A DNA stretch of 64,000 nt from Diplonema papillatum. Its lineage: Eukaryota > Euglenozoa > Diplonemea > Diplonemida > Diplonemidae. This document shows positions 14,941-25,538 of this stretch, piece after piece; the first letter of the stretch is position 1, and the number at the start of each line of letters is the position of its first letter. The notes under the pieces are model-generated. The model made no database searches, had not been told where the DNA came from, and saw nothing but the letters and a program-made list of their open reading frames with translations. Made by a program: the position numbers and the translations under genes. Location of the stretch: the NCBI GenBank assembly GCA_030068145.1, contig JAPJBO010000221.1, forward strand, positions 186,001-250,000. Reading direction: 5' to 3'.

Positions 14941-15116
14941 CCCCCCAGGCATCTTGTTAAGAACCATCCATCCATCCATCAGCCGGCTGACCCCCCCCCC
15001 CTCCCCCCCCCCCCCCCAGGCTATTTTCACTGTAGAGGGGGGGGGGGGTCTGGTTTATCCGGCCATCCGGCCAAAGTGGCTGATCCTTAACAAGAGCGCT
15101 GACCCCCCCCCCCCCG
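14941..15116 (+). repeat. F6 G/C-run composite, uninterrupted copy
   Basis: Blocks in order: a CCAGGCATCTTGTTAAG block with (CCAT)n and CAGCCGGCTGA, a long C-run, AGGCTATTTTCACTGTAGAG, a G-run, TCTGGTTTATCCGGCCATCC, then CCTTAACAAGAGCGCTGA and a C-run. The outer parts CTTGTTAAG and CTTAACAAG are inverted. The two halves of the same unit, reversed, flank the 24.4-27.4 kb element. Confidence 0.85.
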
Positions 15117-15487
15117 GTGCGCTGGTGAAAAGGCGGTGCTGCTTACGGGTGAAATGCTCGCAGGTTCGACCCCAGCAGCCGCAGCACAGTCCCATTTCGT
15201 CGGGGGTGGGGCGAACTACCCCAGCGCCAAACTGGTCAAATCAATTTCCACCCCTTTTCCACACGACTCTCTTCGGTGCGTGCATTAGTCGGCGTTTGTC
15301 CTTTGGTGAACCGGTGACGTGCGGCACGCGTCCACCTCTCTTGCAACAAAAGCACAGCAGCCCCCATGCACACTACCTAGCGGAATGGTAGCATGAAGAG
15401 AGCCGAGCGCGACGCCAATTCGAAGAATCCAGCAGAGAAACAGTCAGTCAGGGAGCCTACCACGGCAGAAGGAACCTACGGCGGTGA

Positions 15488-15793
15488 AGTGAAAAAGCTC
15501 ACTTCAGTGTCCAGTACATCCGCATTGTGAAAAAGCTCACTTCGGTGTCCAGTACATCCGCATTGTGAAAAAGCTCACTTCGGTGTCCAGTACATCCGCA
15601 TTGTGAAAAAGCTCACTTCGGTGTCCAGTACATCCGCATTGTGAAAAAGCTCACTTCGGTGTCCAGTACATCCGCATTGTGAAAAAGCTCACTTCGGTGT
15701 CCAGTACATCCGCATTGTGAAAAAGCTCACTTCGGTGTCCAGTACATCCGCATTGTGAAAAAGCTCACTTCGGTGTCCAGTACATCCGCATTG
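15488..15793 (+). repeat. 38-bp tandem repeat, about eight copies
   Basis: Unit GTGAAAAAGCTCACTTCGGT plus GTCCAGTACATCCGCATT. Copies are essentially identical apart from the first, so the array is young or homogenised. Each unit has a small GTGA/TCAC stem. There are no spacers, so it is not a CRISPR array. Confidence 0.97.
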
Positions 15794-16639
15794 CACAATG
15801 ACAGCAAGCATGCCACAACCATAGACATCGGTCCACTCCGTCAACGGACAAATCCACACTAATGCAGCACGAGCTTGAGGCCCCTATCTGAAACGACCCG
15901 ACGGCTTCGATACGCATTCGCCCAAAACCGGGCGCGAGCGCCCAGCAAGGGCAAGCATGACACAGCCGTATCTGGACGCGAGACGAGAGGCGCTCCTTTT
16001 CCGCAGCTTTTTTTCGGAGAACCTTTCGGAGGGCGGAGGGTAACCGTGTACAAGTGTCGCTCTGCAAATTTTCGATCTCGTAAGACCAGGGGAATAGTTG
16101 AATCGCGGCTCTTGACAAGACAGGTGGGGAAAAGAAGGTGCTCGTATTCTTCGCTTTTTCTCAGGAAAGGGGGTGCTATAGGCTATGTTAGGGTCACCCG
16201 ACTCCGCAAATCGTGGTAGCACATACTCAAGAGGTCTAGTCAACTATTCCCTGCAGCAATAGCATGCTTTCAAGAAAAAATAGGAAAACTCCAAAACGTC
16301 CACGGGCTTGTGCTGGACGCGAAAAGCACAAGGTATGCACCCAGGAGGAGACCTTCTCGCCGAACGGGTTGGAAAAAGGAGAAGAACCGTGGACCAGGGC
16401 CACACCGAAACCGACCGCGGCGTTCAGCGAAGAACCACCGTTCTGGACTGCCTGGCAATTGTCTGAAAAATTCCTGGCGATGCAGTTGCCCACAACCAGA
16501 GACCCGAAAATACCCGATGGGTGCCGCCCGATGCTCATCTCGACGAAGGCTAGAGGGGGGGGGGGGGGAGAAAGCAACTTCGCAATAGGTCTCTTGTCGT
16601 TTCTGGAACGGCATCCAACATAATTTGCCTGGATGCCGT

Positions 16640-16960
16640 GCCCTCTTGCGTTTGGCGACCTCCTCGAGTATTTCCGACAATGCACAGGGTTTTATCCAAA
16701 AGAGAACATTTCCGGAGTTGGGGCTTGCACTGATAAACGAAGTACGGACGATCAGCATCAACTGACCAAAGGTGATGAAATGATAGGCCAGAAGTTTTTG
16801 TCCTCGGCATGTACAGGGTGTAAACCTCTCTGGGGAGGCTTCCTGCACCTAGCACATTTTCGTTGGCCTCGGTTTTTTTCTTTTTCATGTGTGCAACCGT
16901 TGCTCTGGAAATGCTTCCGTCAGTACGAATGTACTGCTGAAAGAAAGGTCAAAGATCTCC
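16640..16960 (+). repeat. F8 repeat, copy 1
   Basis: Starts with an F1/F2-like tail (CTCGAGTATTTCC), then GAACATTTCCGGAGTTGGGG, GATCAGCATCAACTGACC, a CTCTCTGGGG block, GTGCAACCGTTGCTC and a GTACGAATGTACTGC palindromic end. The same order is found at 19720-20000. Shorter pieces lie near 28385-28445, 55765-55800 and 56020-56090, the last in reverse. Confidence 0.6.
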
Positions 16961-17283
16961 GGCTGCTATTTCTTGTTTATTTTTCCGCGCGCACGACACT
17001 CGAGAGTATCGTTGTTGCAAATGCGCGTCGCACAGGATACGTTTCAGCACTCAAGATTTCAACAACAACAAAAACGCTAAAACAAGAACTGCGCCCACGG
17101 ACACACGGCACGTGGAAAAGCACAGTAAAAGGTGAAGCAATACAAACGAGTCACGATACACCAAGCCACCTTCCGTCTGATGCTGTGGCGACATGCGCCT
17201 TCGAAAGAACGAAGACGGTCGGGCATGTAGTATGCATGCACCCGGAGTAGATGGGGGAACTAGAACTTCAATCGAAAAAGAAA

Positions 17284-17289
17284 AAGAGC

Positions 17290-17327
<38 letters not shown>

Positions 17328-17396
17328 CCCTTCCGCTTTTTTTCTGCACGAAGCCAACAGTGAAGAAAAGAAGAGAGAGAGAGAGAGACGAGTTAG
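17284..17396. repeat. (GA)n microsatellites
   Basis: A pure GA run at about 17287-17323 and a shorter one at about 17372-17388. The surrounding open frames are low-complexity artefacts. Confidence 0.9.
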
Positions 17397-18185
17397 AGTG
17401 CAGGGACCATCTCTCCGAGGAGTATCCGGTCGCCCCACTACTATCCCGTACTACTACGGCGGGCGCAAGTCGTTGCGCCGTGGGCGCGGAGCGAGCCGTG
17501 GCCCTGTCAAAGATGATTGTTGCACCGATGGTGGCGCAGCCGGGGGCGTTCTGACTGGCGGACGAGACCGCCTGGCAGGCGTGTGTTGGCACGTTGTTTC
17601 GCGGGCTCTCCTCCTTTTGGCAATAGCCCGCCCTATGGCGGCGGCTAGCATCTTGACAGAGAATCTCAACTCCCACTGAACATAGGGTACGTCGTGCGGA
17701 TATTCAGGCACGGCATCGTTCCAGCTGTTACGGGCGCAAATTGTTTCCAGCTTGCCCAACATCCACGAGAAGATGAGAATACTCTTTTTACTTTCGATGA
17801 GCAAGCCTCTGCGACCAAAAAAAACCTGGCGAAGACGTACCGCGTTATTTTTTACCAGCAGCAGGACTTTGGACTTTCTCATGGGCTCCTCCGTGGTGGA
17901 CGCCTGGAGACCCGTACACGGTGGGCCGGATACGACCTCGTGTTTGACCGGACAGTTTGACCTGGTGGACCACTGCGTAATTGGCCACAGACTTGTAGGA
18001 CAAAGGGATTCGTGACACACAGAACCTTATTTCGCTCAAGATAGAAACTCCCCTGCCCCCTGAAGACCAGTAGGACCGCAATTTTGCAGGTTATTATTGA
18101 AAAGACTGGCATACTCCCGGAAGCGAAGTGGGTTGAGTTAAAGGAGGCCGAGACCCGCGAGTCGGGACGCGACATTGCAGGGGAA

Positions 18186-18232
18186 AATCTTAGTTTAATG
18201 TTTCGGCAGGACACTGCCTCATGCATGGGGGG
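18186..18232 (+). repeat. F4 copy, truncated
   Basis: AAAATCTTAGTTTAATG, then CGGCAG...CTGCCT and CATGCATGG. The second hairpin is missing. Confidence 0.65.
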
Positions 18233-19551
18233 AGGGAACTCCGGATGGAGGCCTGTCCCCTGCACCCGATGAAGGCCGCGGCATGTCGCTTCCTCTTTTC
18301 GGGCAGCATCTTCGCGCGAATCGCCTCCAACTCTCGATATCCGCGCCGGTACCACTTTACAACAAGCAGTGTGCACAACCACGTCGAGCGAAAAAATAGG
18401 GGAGAAGGCGCACTAAAGAACTGTAGTAGAAGCGGACAGTCGGGGATGGAGGGGGAGTGGGTGCCTGAGGAAGAGAACGCCGTGCACCAGGCAGTCTGTC
18501 TGACAAGTGGACTTGACGCATGAGTGTTGTGACGGGAAATGCTTCTGCACAACGCACGGGCGTACAGGAAGAACGCAGTGTCAAGTGCACGTGAATTCGC
18601 AGGAGAATACTGCAATAAAACCGTGCCCGTGCATTCTCAGAAGCAAAGCGCGATTAAAAAATTGCACACCGACCGCCACAGGAGAAAATATTCCCCAAGC
18701 GCGGTGCAGTGAATCAGGGAATCGTCGATTTTCAGGGACACCGTGGAATTCAGCAGCACCACATGAAAACCAGAGGCGGCGAACGACAACGGAAAGATGC
18801 GCGTGATATGTATTTGTCAACACTCACTGCGCCAAGCCAATCCATTTCAAGGTGTCATTTTGTCACAACAAGATTGACGGGTGCGCCGCGAAGACTTCCT
18901 CGTCGTAATATCTACACAGGGGAAGATAAATTAAGCGGGAGTGGTTGTGGCCCTCAGCCGATGCCAAGTCGGGGATGGCGAACCAGAGAAGAAGAAAAAA
19001 GAGAACGTGCTTCAGAGTTTCTATGCTTGAAGCTTCGGATGCTGGGGCAACGCCCTTCGGGTCTAGTAGCTTCGAGCTCTCCTCACGAAATCGAGCTCTC
19101 CTCACGAAAGGTGAGGGGGGCCTGTGTCGTTGTATCTCCCTCCTGGGCAAAACGACTTCTGCAAGCGCCTTCAACCGAAGGGCGCTGGATCTGTAGCGCC
19201 TTGAAGGTTGCACGTCATCGCGGTGCATCACCGCAAGTTTTTTTGTATTGCGACGAGCGTTCGTCGTCTTTCGACGTTTTCATTTTGTTTTTTTGTTTTG
19301 TTTTTACCCTGACAACCAGGCGCGAGCCCGAAGATTCTTTTATAGAAAAAGAGTCTCCGCTGGGCACAGCTACTTCTCCTCTCTGTTCTTCTGCCTGAGC
19401 GCAGTGGTCCGACTCGGGGGGGGGGTCAGGAAAAACAATCCATGGTTGTAGAGGTGAAAGCACTACTTTTCGCTTCGCACCCTCTCGCCAGGTGCTTCTG
19501 TCGACCTTGCATTTGGCGGCTGAGTATCGCCCGCGATGCAGGCAGGTGCAA

Positions 19552-20000
19552 CCTTTTTTTTTTTTTTTTTTTTGAGTCTTTTTATTTTCAGACTGGTTCC
19601 TTTGGAAATCGTTCCCCCGGCTCAAAGAGGGGGACAGCTGAGTTCGCACTTTCGGCAGTTTAAAACAAAGGAACTTGCGTAGACGTCACGTTTCACAAGA
19701 GGAAATGGTAGGTTCCGGATTCGGAGCAGCACATACTCGAGATATGTCGTCAACGGTTCCTGCCGGGGTTGCCTTCTCTTGAGAGGAACATTTTCGGAGT
19801 TGGGTGTTGCACCGATGGACGAGAACAACGGGCGATCAGCATCAACTGACCTATGATGGTGAAGATGATGATAAGGCACCGGTACATGGAATGATCCTCT
19901 CTGGGGTGGGGACCTCCTGTAGAAGCTCTTTTGGTTGGCTTCGTCGCTCATATGCAGCCGTTGTTCCAGAAATGTTCCCTCTAGTCAACAGTACTACTTA
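19552..20000 (+). repeat. Poly-T run and F8 repeat, copy 2
   Basis: A T-run lies at about 19552-19573. From about 19720 the F8 blocks follow: CATACTCGAGATATG, TTTTCGGAGTTGGG, GATCAGCATCAACTGACC, CTCTCTGGGGTGGGG, CAGCCGTTGTTCC and CAACAGTACTACTT. Confidence 0.6.
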
Positions 20001-20093
20001 GAGTAAAAAGGAAAAAGGCGACAGGTTGGGCTAGTCTTACTGTTTTGCTGTCGTTGGGGAGAAAAGGATGCCTCAGACTGTAACAGTGCTCAT

Positions 20094-20256
20094 GCTTTTT
20101 TCAGAGTGAAAGTTCGCTTGAAGCTTCTGCTCTGTTTCGTGCGGTCGACGATTTAGACGATATACGTCGTTCTGATGTCTGGCGACTTTGCTTATACTTT
20201 CTTTTAGATTAAAAAGTTCGCTTGAGATTCCGGGATTTTAGGGTCTCCGTGTGACC
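20094..20256 (+). repeat. Two F5 modules about 100 bp apart
   Basis: The first (20094-20128) is a left half: GCTTTTTTCAG, AGTGAAAGTTCGCTTGAAG. The second (20197-20256) is complete: CTTTCTTTTAG, AAAAAGTTCGCTTGAG, CCGGGATTTTAGGGTCTCC, GTGTGACC. Confidence 0.7.
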
Positions 20257-20702
20257 TCTTTTGCTGAACTGGAGTTCAAGAATCACGCCGAGCAGACGCG
20301 AAACCACCCCATGTGCCAAAAATGTGTGCGAAGCCGAGCTTCGGCACACGTTTTTTAGCGTTTTTTTCTGCGCGAGGCCACGTCTACAAGCAGCAGCCCT
20401 CGTTCCGCACTCAGGAAGTTGGGGTGGGGAAAAGTTTGAGAGAGAGAGAGGTGGGAAGAGGGGTATCCAATCCAGGGCAGTCAATTCTAACTAACTTCTA
20501 AGGTAGGATCGTCGAAGGCCGGCCGCAGCCGAACGCCGCTGGGCGGTGTTTCGGGAACTGTTTAGCGCAAGCCGCCGCGGACCAAAACAAGCGGTTGAAG
20601 ACACACCGGTCAAGGGTCAACTCGACGCCAGCACGAGTCGCGCAGTTCTGCCAAGGTTTATAATGAGTGAACTCACTCTGCCCGATCGAACGATGTGGAG
20701 CC

Positions 20703-20830
20703 TCATAGTTTTGGGTTAGAATGCAACAACATCAGAATCTGAAATAATCGAGCTCGGGTCGCTTTCGATGGGGGGTAGGTGAATTGGCTGAGTTTAATAG
20801 ACACCCCTCCTCCCGTCAAATTACACGTTC
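20703..20830 (+). repeat. F7 repeat, copy 1
   Basis: TAGTTTTGGGTTAGAATGCA near 20706 and CCCCTCCTCCCGTC near 20803. It shares TTGGGTTAGAATGCA with three close repeats at 22390-22505. Confidence 0.45.
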
Positions 20831-21249
20831 TGGGAACCAGCGTGCTCTGTTTGTGTCTCCGAAGCTTTTCTGGAGTGAAGGTTGTCCACACACCAGAGTT
20901 GTCCCGAGGTAATCGTGCTGTCATCTCCGGCCGGGTGGCTTTTTACCGCCGGGACCCGCGACGTCTTTCCACTTCTTCGTAAGTTCGCTTCAGCACACAA
21001 ACTTAGCACTGCTTTTTTCCCATTCCGGGGGACGTCGTTCATGTCGTACGCTTGCACAGAGCAAGTGAGGAGAATGCTGCCGCTTCCATATCATGGTGCA
21101 AGGAACTGCCGTCGTATTCAGCTTTGCAGTAGCCTTTGCACGGGGCATGTGAAAGTTGCCTTGTTGTTGATACGGCCCACACCTCGCACGGCACGCTTTC
21201 GTTCGATGTAGACCTCATTCAAAGTCATCTCACCAAAAATACTCCAGGG

Positions 21250-21512
21250 ACTAAGGGCGACTTTGCTTATTTGCAAGGAGGGAAATACTCGAGGGACTGC
21301 CTTGTGCTCATTTCGAAGGAGGCTAGAGGGGGGAGAAAACAGTACAACCACAAAGTGGGTCTTTTTTTGTTGAACGCTTACGCCCGCCACCAAACCCAGA
21401 TTTACCTGTGTTTCGTGTGGGGCTACAGCACATTTGCCTCCTTTCGATCTTTCGCAATTGGCAGTCTCCGCAAGCATTTCCTACAGAGCGGGTGCTTATA
21501 CAAAAAAAAAGA
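21250..21512 (+). repeat. F2 interspersed repeat
   Basis: GGCGACTTTGCTTATTTGC, AAATACTCGAGGGACTGCC, CTCATTTCGAAGGAGGC, then CGCTTACGCCCGCCACCAAA, CTGTGTTTCGTGTGGGGC, CGCAATTGGCAGTCTCC and a tail GGGTGCTTATACAAAAAAA. Other copies: 29377-29850 (interrupted), 41562-41730, 52771-52920 and reversed 13046-13125. Confidence 0.85.
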
Positions 21513-22084
21513 AAGGCGCTCCGACAACTTCCTCACAAAGGGGAAACGAAACATGAGGGCTCCTCGCTTTTTCATCTCATCCGGCTAATTGAAGGCTCGC
21601 CCGATGGAATGAAGATGAGCGTCGACGGTTCAACCCCTCGAGGGAAGCTGTCGAGCACGGGTGCGATGTAAATAAACAGAAAAAGAGAAGAATATAAAAC
21701 ATCGAGCCTTTTCGGATTGACAGTGGGACAGCTGATGCGAAACTAGGGGTGCTTTCGCCGTCTACCGAACTGTTGGGGAGGGATGAGGGCGTGTGTACTC
21801 CACAAGGTGTCCTGTCTGCTCGCCTTGAATTGTTTTACTGTTCTCACCACTTCCGTTTTCGGGGGCGGTTCTTTAAGAACCAGACTAATTGGCCAAAATG
21901 GTGAATCGGGTGTGCGCACACGCCCCTTATAATATATCAGCAACCTCATCCATCGCGGCTGGGCATTGACAGACAGGACAGTCATGTGAGTATATGGTGC
22001 GTAGTCAGGCTTGCTGTTCTCAGCTCCACTGACACTCACCATTGCTACGAGAGCACATTCGTTGACCGGGGGTAGGGCGAAGGG

Positions 22085-22260
22085 ATAGCTTTGTTAAATG
22101 TTGAGGCAGACCATTGCCTCCCATGCTTGGGTTCACGCGGCATCCAAAAAAAAAAAAATGGTCGTCTTCGAAGAAAAAGAAGAGATAAACAGGGGAGTGC
22201 AAAGACTCCGTAAGCAAAGGAATGAACCCTTGAGGGACTGTGGGGGGGGGCTGTTGTTGT
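22085..22260 (+). repeat. F4 copy
   Basis: TTGTTAAATGTTG, hairpin AGGCA...TGCCT, a GTCTTCG block, GGAGTGCAAAGACTCCG and AACCCTTGAGGGACTG with a G-run. The last blocks also occur at 60715-60770 in kinesin intron 1. Confidence 0.65.
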
Positions 22261-22273
22261 GTTTCCCGCAGTG

Positions 22274-22362
22274 TACCTACGGTCTGGCGCTTGCGCTGAA
22301 CTAGAGCCCGTAGGCGGTCAACAACAGGGGCAGAGCGGACGGGGTCGTGGAACTGAGCTAAC
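22274..22362 (+). repeat. F10 repeat, copy 1
   Basis: CTGGCGCTTGCGCTGAAC, CGGTCAACAACAGGGGC, AGAGCGGACGGGG, GTGGAACT. It matches 47101-47178 (copy 2) in order and orientation. Confidence 0.6.
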
Positions 22363-22365
22363 TTT

Positions 22366-22605
22366 AAGCCGGTCCCCCCTCCTGATAGACCGTGATAGTT
22401 TGGGTTAGTTTTGGGTTAGAATGCAAAGAATCTGTGCGATAATCTGCATCGCCGGCGCCGCGGTTATTCTTCGCACGTGCTCTGATAGTTTGGGTTAGAA
22501 TGCAGATAATCTGACTGTGATAGACCATCGAAATGCAGCTCCAGGCAAATATATGCAGCTCCGGGAGATAGGGGTGGACCTGATGGAGTGTCGTGCTGCA
22601 CCGAT
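22366..22605 (+). repeat. F7 repeat, copy 2 (internally tandem)
   Basis: CCCCCCTCCTGATAGACCG, then three copies of TTTGGGTTAGAATGCA-type sequence, then two GCAGCTCC(A/G)GG blocks. Related pieces lie at 23735-23795 and, in reverse, at 39650-39775. Confidence 0.5.
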
Positions 22606-23474
22606 GATGATTAACGGCGGCAGGCATTTCGTTGCATTTCCAGGGGACAGGTGGGCCGGGTTAAAACTTGGACTCAAGCTTGTTGCGGTTGCCCGTCGCG
22701 CTCTTCCCTCGGAGCTAAACTCGTCTTCTTCTTCGGCCGGTGATCCTCACACCCACACTCAATGCAAAGGTGGAGCTCATCGGTGGATGCATGGTGTCGG
22801 GGAAATGAAAGGGTGGGAAGAAAGAAGTTGAGGGGGGAAGGGTGCAAAAAGAACTCGCCTGCTAATATGTTTGGCTCCTTTTTTTATTTGTTTCTCAGCT
22901 GGACGTTGTGCGGGTGCAGTTTGGTTGGCGCGGGGGAGGGTGGGTATAAACTCTCTTTTGTGCAGCGCTATCTGTGGGTTTCTTCGCCGTCGAGAGAGTT
23001 CAGAGTATTTTCAATTTGAGGACAATTTCTTGGGGGGGGGGGTGTGTTTGGTGGCCAGGACTTGCATGTTTAGGCCCTTTTCCCCCGGTCGGGGTCAGAA
23101 TTGCTAATTTTGTTGCGGGGCGGGTGTCTTCTTTTCGATAAGGAGCGACAGAGAACCTTTGTTTGGATGGGTGGGTTGTCTGACAAAATGTCATACAAGT
23201 ACGGGTAATACACAATCAGGTTGGGCGGCACGAGCCGCACAGAGACCCCCCCTTTGCCGTGGCATGCACCTCATTGAAGGCCTGCTCGGGCATTGTTGTT
23301 TTCTCTCAGGTATAAGGGGAGCCCCACAGTAGTGGGCAACGAGCCCTGTTAAGTGTCGTCGGGTGGACGCCCCCCGGGCGCGTCCACCCCGACGAAGCCG
23401 TGCAGACGCGCCGCGATGACGCGTCCGTACGAAAGGTGGGGCGAGAGGCGCCGGAACACGCCGCCACAGGACGA

Positions 23475-23661
23475 CAACACACATCCGGGGGATTGCAAGA
23501 ACGTGCTTGGAATGGGTATGTGCTCAACACCGCACTGGTCCCGTCTGCGCCGTGTTTCGGTCCTTTAAGCCACGGGCACATAAGGCGGACCATCATCAGC
23601 GCGGAACCTGAGTGTCTGCAGACAGGACAGCGGTGTGAGTCTGGCAACACACATCCGGGGG
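23475..23661 (+). mobile_element. F3 retroposon with target-site duplication
   Basis: The body is 23492-23644 (153 bp), starting (A)TTGCAAGAACGTGCTTGG and ending GTGTGAGTCTGG, with an internal TGTCTGCAGACA palindrome. It is flanked by identical 17-bp direct repeats CAACACACATCCGGGGG at 23475-23491 and 23645-23661. Long duplications of this kind are typical of LINE-mobilised elements. No A-tail is present. Confidence 0.85.
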
Positions 23662-23933
23662 GCAGGGAAGTGACGCTTTTCGCGAACAGACGCGCAAAAG
23701 GCGAGTTCCCGCCCTCGCTAAACCGTCCATCCCCCCTCCTGCTACACCGTGAAAAGGCAGCACCGGGCACTTACATGCAGCGCTAGGAGATACAGATCAA
23801 CCCGGTAGACCGTGGTGCAACGTGGGTGCGCCGTGATCGACAGCGGCAAGCGACGCGATGCAGTTCCAATGTGTTAGGGCGGACCGGGTTAGCGCACAAC
23901 GACGCGGCCCGGAAGTGACTAAAAAAGGGACAA

Positions 23934-24238
23934 ATACTCGACGTTGCTGCTTCGACTCCGAATGGAAGGGAGGAAATATAGAGGTAAGGGGCAAATACAA
24001 TACAAACACAATCTGATTTGTTCTTCGCTTACACCACCGTGTGTTGCTTTCTCATTCAGGACTTTGGCCTGTTGTGTTTTGTGTGATTTGTCGTGTAGGG
24101 GTAGACCCGCATCACCTCACGTCCGTTCAACACGTTCGATAGTTACAGCACTTGGGATCCCTTCTGTTCTTTGTCGGACAGCATCGTCGAGCATTTCCTT
24201 TCAAGCTGGCGCTTATGTGCGCTTATGTAAAATAATAA
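23934..24238 (+). repeat. F1 interspersed repeat
   Basis: Near full-length copy from AAATACTCGACGTTGCTGC to the tail. The end is duplicated (GCGCTTATGTGCGCTTATG) before TAAAATAATAAC. Confidence 0.85.
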
Positions 24239-24332
24239 CTGAATGAAAAAGAAGCAAAGGATAGGTTGGCAATTGGAGAGGATAGGGACGGAAACCGATG
24301 GAGCTTTGCAAAATGTTGGCGAGTGGGGGGGG

Positions 24333-24388
24333 GGGCAGCGCTCTTGTTAAGGATCAGCCACTTTGGCCGGATGGCCGGATAAACCAGA

Positions 24389-24419
<31 letters not shown>

Positions 24420-24430
24420 TACAGTGCACA
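24333..24430 (-). repeat. F6 composite, left half
   Basis: Reversed F6 from CAGCGCTCTTGTTAAGG, through GGCCGGATGGCCGG and TAAACCAGA, to a C-run ending CTCTACAGTG. It breaks off at that point, where the transposon-like element begins. Confidence 0.8.
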
Positions 24431-24515
24431 CGACGCACTAGTAAGGTACATAACTTGTGAAAATAACTAGTTATTTTATAACTAGTTATATTTGATAACT
24501 TGTGACTAGCACGAG

Positions 24516-24596
24516 CTAGTTATATAACTAGCTTGTGCTAGTTATATAACTAGCTTGTGCTAGTTATATAACTAGCTCTGCTAGTTATATAACTAG
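24516..24596. repeat. Left subterminal palindrome array
   Basis: Perfect CTAGTTATATAACTAG at 24516-24531, 24538-24553, 24560-24575 and 24581-24596, with diverged forms further out (24463-24490). They are probable recognition sites for the element's own recombinase; this is inference. Confidence 0.85.
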
Positions 24597-24605
24597 CTCC
24601 TAGGG

Positions 24606-25058
24606 TATTTTACGGGTGAAATGCATTGAAATACACCATCACTAAACAGCTACCACAGCTCGAAAGACACAAAATAACAAGAAAACAGCAGCCTCGCAGG
24701 GAATGTGCCAGCAGGACCAAGAAGGGAAGTGTGTTGTTACAAACTGAGGCCGTGGAAAATCAGAATGTTCCACACGATACTTCGTCTGATGCACTCCTAT
24801 GAATGTGTGGACGCAGAAACTCTGCGGGCACATGGGAACTAACTGCCGAGAACCGGGCGCGACTGGGACTATCACTCAACGCATGCGCAGAGCGGATACG
24901 GATCGTGAAGGAAGAAACTGGGTTGCTATGCGCCGAGGCTGCCGCATCGTGGCTCCTATTATGCAAATTCTCTCACTTGTAACTTGCTCCTCATGGTATT
25001 TTACGGAGAAATGCACTGAAATACTGCCCACTGAACGGCGACCACAGCTGATATACAC
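24606..25058 (+). promoter_or_regulatory. Duplicated leader block upstream of element ORF1
   Basis: TATTTTACGGGTGAAATGC ... TGAAATAC ... CTACCACAGCT (24606-24659) recurs as TATTTTACGGAGAAATGC ... TGAAATAC ... CGACCACAGCT (24995-25048). The second copy ends about 20 bases before the ORF1 start codon. It could be a promoter or 5' UTR. The 335 bp between the copies hold no obvious gene. Confidence 0.4.
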
Positions 25059-25069
25059 GAATAATCAAA

Positions 25070-25465
25070 ATGAGCAAGCGCGCACGTGAGACAAAGGCGA
25101 AGACACCCGAGAAGAAGAAGCAGAAGTCCGGCGACTTGGAGCCGGACGCGAATGCCGGGACGGACGCGAACATCGTGGAAGACTTCGTGGAGTTGTTTTT
25201 GATGGTAAAGGAGGTAGAGGAGGTCCAACACGTGCCTTTGAAGGCACTGGTGGGACAGCTTTTTGGTCTCTCGTTGTCAACGAAGAATGGCATCCTCGGC
25301 AAGGCTATTGCCGCAAAGTTTCCTGCGCTCAAGGCGCTGAAAAACCAGACCCAAACAATTGGCTCAAAACTCTATTCGCTGCGGGTGAAAATGAACACCG
25401 ACTTGGTGTTCCGCGGTGTCGGGCTCCGCAAAAAGCTGACGGCCACGGCGTTCTGGCCATCGTAG
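25070..25465 (+). CDS. Element ORF1: small basic protein of unknown function
   Basis: 131 residues from the ATG at 25070. The N-terminus is lysine-rich with a nuclear-localisation-like stretch (KTPEKKKQKS). The rest looks like a compact helical domain (IVEDFVELFLMVKEVEEVQH, then PLKALVGQLFGLSLSTKNGI). No known domain is recognised. It ends TAFWPS with TAG at 25463-25465. The ORF2 frame is open from 25440, overlapping by 26 bases in the +1 frame, so the two could be one product through a frameshift or a very short intron. Alternatively ORF2 starts at its own ATG 74 bases downstream. Confidence 0.65.
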   Translation: MSKRARETKAKTPEKKKQKSGDLEPDANAGTDANIVEDFVELFLMVKEVEEVQHVPLKALVGQLFGLSLSTKNGILGKAIAAKFPALKALKNQTQTIGSKLYSLRVKMNTDLVFRGVGLRKKLTATAFWPS

Positions 25466-25538
25466 TGCGTTTTGTACGACGGCTGCCGGTGACTGGCTAG
25501 AGCAACTGCACGCCTGCGAGAGGCTCAGCCTGCAAGAG

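Noticed and set aside
14900..15120. Pro/Gly-rich proteins around the C/G-runs
   Set aside because: They result from homopolymer runs in the F6 composite.
15100..15190. tRNA candidate around GCAGGTTCGACCCCAGC
   Set aside because: Only a T-arm-like piece is present; no acceptor, D-arm or anticodon arm can be formed.
15488..15793. Possible CRISPR-like array
   Set aside because: Units are contiguous with no unique spacers, and the DNA is clearly eukaryotic.
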